DNA from: Flavobacterium sp.
GTDB taxonomy: Bacteria > Bacteroidota > Bacteroidia > Flavobacteriales > Flavobacteriaceae
Direction of reading: 5' to 3'
DNA length: 14,332 nucleotides
Assembly (NCBI GenBank): GCA_004296145.1
Contig: SEBM01000036.1
Location: forward strand, 1 to 14,332
Positions 12,709 to 14,332 of the stretch are shown one piece after another. A model generated the notes under the pieces. That model did not search any database. It was given only the letters and a program-made list of their open reading frames with translations, and was not told where the DNA came from. The position numbers and the translations under genes are program-made. Every line of letters begins with the position of its first letter. Position 1 is the first letter of the stretch.

Positions 12709-14216
12709 TACAATCCATGTTGAAACAAATGGAAATAAGCTTCATTGGCATTGATTTTATCCTTAAAGTCTCTTACTGTAGTTCTTTCATCAATAACCAA
12801 TAATTCGATTCCTGCAATGTCTGCAAAATCTTCCATATATTCAGTTGTGATTGACTGGCTGTAAACGGTATGATGCGCTCCTCCCGCTAAAATCCAAGCT
12901 GTCGCTGCTACCTCTAAATTTGGTTTACAATCCCAAAGTACACGTGCAACTGGTAATTTTGGCAATTCAGCCATTGGTTTAACAGCTGTAACTTCGTTCA
13001 CGATTAAACGGAAACGAGTTCCCATATCAACCAAAGAAACGTTGATTGCGTCACCTGCAGGCGAGTTGAATACCAAACGAGCCGGATCTTCTTTTCCTCC
13101 AATTCCTAATGGATGTACTTCACAAGAAGGTTTTCCGTCAGCAATTGATGGACAAATTTCTAACATGTGAGAACCTAAAACGTATGATTTTTGTGGTGTG
13201 AAATGGTAGGTGTAATCTTCCATGAAAGAAGTTCCGCCTTCTAAACCAATACACATTACTTTTAAAGCTCTAACCATTGCAGCGGTTTTCCAGTCTCCTT
13301 CGCCACCAAAACCATAACCGTCGGCCATTAATCTTTGTGTAGCGATTCCTGGTAATTGTTTCCAAACGCCAAGGTTTTCAAATGTATCTGTAAAAGCACC
13401 GAATCCTCCTTCTTCAAGAAAAGCTCTTAATCCTAATTCGATTTTTGCTGCTTCTACTAATGAACTTCTTTGCGCACCGCCTTCTTTTAAAGAATCAGTC
13501 AAATTATAAGAAGAAGCATAAACTGCCAATAAATCGTTTAATTGTTGGTCTGTTACTTTCTCAATATGTTTGGTAACGTCTGAAGAATCGTATCCGTTTA
13601 CTGACATTCCGAAACGGATTTGTGCCTCAACTTTATCGCCTTCTGTAACGGCAACTTCACGCATATTGTCTCCAATACGAGCAACTTTTAAGTTTTGAAG
13701 TTCATCCCAACCTAAAACGACTCTTGACCAGATTCCTAATTGTTTTTGAACTCTCTGATCTTCCCAGTGTCCAACCACAACTTTACGTTTTTTACGCAAT
13801 CTTGACATGATGAAACCGAATTCACGATCTCCGTGAGCTGATTGGTTCAAGTTCATGAAATCCATGTCGATGCTTCCCCACGGAATTTCAGCATTATATT
13901 GTGTATGTAAATGACATAATGGTTTTTTAAGGATATTTAATCCGCCAATCCACATTTTTGCTGGCGAAAAAGTATGCATCCAAGCAATAATTCCTATACA
14001 GTTTTTAGCCGAGTTTGCCGCTAAACAAACATCTAAAATCTGCGAAGGCGATTTTACCACATCTTTATAAACTACTTTTACCGGAATTGAAGACGAAGCG
14101 TCTAATCCTTTTGCAATAATCTGCGAATGTTCTGCTACTTTTCTTAGTGTTTCTTCACCGTATAATTCCTGGCTTCCTACTACAAACCATACTTCTTTTT
14201 GAGAAATGTCTATCAT
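12708..14216 (-). CDS. araA: L-arabinose isomerase
   Basis: This 502-residue cytoplasmic enzyme converts L-arabinose to L-ribulose, the first step of bacterial arabinose breakdown, using a divalent metal such as Mn. The length matches E. coli AraA (500), and the metal and catalytic residues fall at nearly the same numbers: E306 in GFGGEGDW, E333 in FMEDYTYHF, H350 in GSHMLEICPS and H449 in GGAHHT. The N-terminus EVWFVVGSQELYGEETL (8-24) and MHTFSPAKMWIGGL (80-93) are family hallmarks. The start is the ATG preceded by an A-rich stretch. No convincing promoter is visible in the 116 nt upstream to the window edge, so it is probably inside an operon with ribulokinase and epimerase genes outside the window. 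The epimerase gene follows. Confidence 0.98.
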   Translation of the reverse strand: MIDISQKEVWFVVGSQELYGEETLRKVAEHSQIIAKGLDASSSIPVKVVYKDVVKSPSQILDVCLAANSAKNCIGIIAWMHTFSPAKMWIGGLNILKKPLCHLHTQYNAEIPWGSIDMDFMNLNQSAHGDREFGFIMSRLRKKRKVVVGHWEDQRVQKQLGIWSRVVLGWDELQNLKVARIGDNMREVAVTEGDKVEAQIRFGMSVNGYDSSDVTKHIEKVTDQQLNDLLAVYASSYNLTDSLKEGGAQRSSLVEAAKIELGLRAFLEEGGFGAFTDTFENLGVWKQLPGIATQRLMADGYGFGGEGDWKTAAMVRALKVMCIGLEGGTSFMEDYTYHFTPQKSYVLGSHMLEICPSIADGKPSCEVHPLGIGGKEDPARLVFNSPAGDAINVSLVDMGTRFRLIVNEVTAVKPMAELPKLPVARVLWDCKPNLEVAATAWILAGGAHHTVYSQSITTEYMEDFADIAGIELLVIDERTTVRDFKDKINANEAYFHLFQHGL

Positions 14217-14232
14217 TGTTTTGTTTATTTTA

Positions 14233-14312
14233 TTTCAAGTTTCAGGTTTCAAGTTGTTGGAATTTGAAGACTCGAATTGTTTATTTTTGTTTTAGGTTTT
14301 CTGTGTTTCAAG
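14233..14312. repeat. Heptad-like TTTCAAG/TTTCAGG repeats upstream of araA
   Basis: Three consecutive heptamers TTTCAAG, TTTCAGG and TTTCAAG (14233-14253) lie 17 nt before the araA start. A further TTTCAAG stands at 14306-14312. Between them is AT-rich sequence with no reading frame. This looks like another short-period intergenic repeat; a role in araA control cannot be shown. Confidence 0.45.
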
Positions 14313-14332
14313 TTCGAATCGCAGAAAATCTA

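Overview
The window looks like chromosomal DNA of a Flavobacterium-type member of the Bacteroidota. The evidence is low GC with A-rich start regions lacking Shine-Dalgarno sequences, several promoters of the Bacteroidota form TTG/TTTG-N18-20-TAnnTTTG, a very large secreted protein with a type IX secretion (T9SS) type B sorting domain, a tRNA without an encoded CCA end, and several families of short intergenic repeats. I cannot name the species from the sequence alone.

Layout. Positions 1-262 are AT-rich non-coding DNA ending in a good promoter for the first gene. On the + strand follow a PfkB-family kinase (263-1186, closed by a terminator) and an unusually long PRPP amidotransferase of the PurF family (1265-3163). 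The gap at 3164-3641 has no protein gene but holds two nearly identical 70-nt units, each with its own promoter and terminator hairpin. I read them as a duplicated small RNA, the most interesting item in the window. On the - strand, in transcription order, are prs (6904-5963), rplY/ctc (5891-5280), pth (5018-4392) and sodA (4253-3642). This order provides PRPP synthesis, a ribosomal/stress protein, peptidyl-tRNA recycling and superoxide removal. Terminators and internal promoters split the run into at least three units: prs-rplY, pth, and sodA.

A tRNA-Leu(CAA) gene (7191-7270, +) with a strong terminator is divergent from prs. A hairpin-forming repeat of about 100 bp separates it from an OsmC-family gene (7894-7424, -). 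Upstream of osmC lies the 1098-residue T9SS cargo protein (11233-7937, -). The right end carries arabinose/aldose genes on the - strand: araA (14216-12708) and an exported aldose 1-epimerase (12618-11431), closed by a terminator. They are probably the end of a sugar-use operon whose upstream part lies beyond the window.

How the genes work together: most are ordinary housekeeping genes. Prs makes PRPP, and the PurF-like enzyme belongs to a family that uses PRPP; they are convergent and not in one operon. AraA and the epimerase plausibly cooperate in pentose use. The unexplained material is mainly non-coding: the tandem small RNAs, the prs leader, and the repeat elements next to terminators and stop codons.
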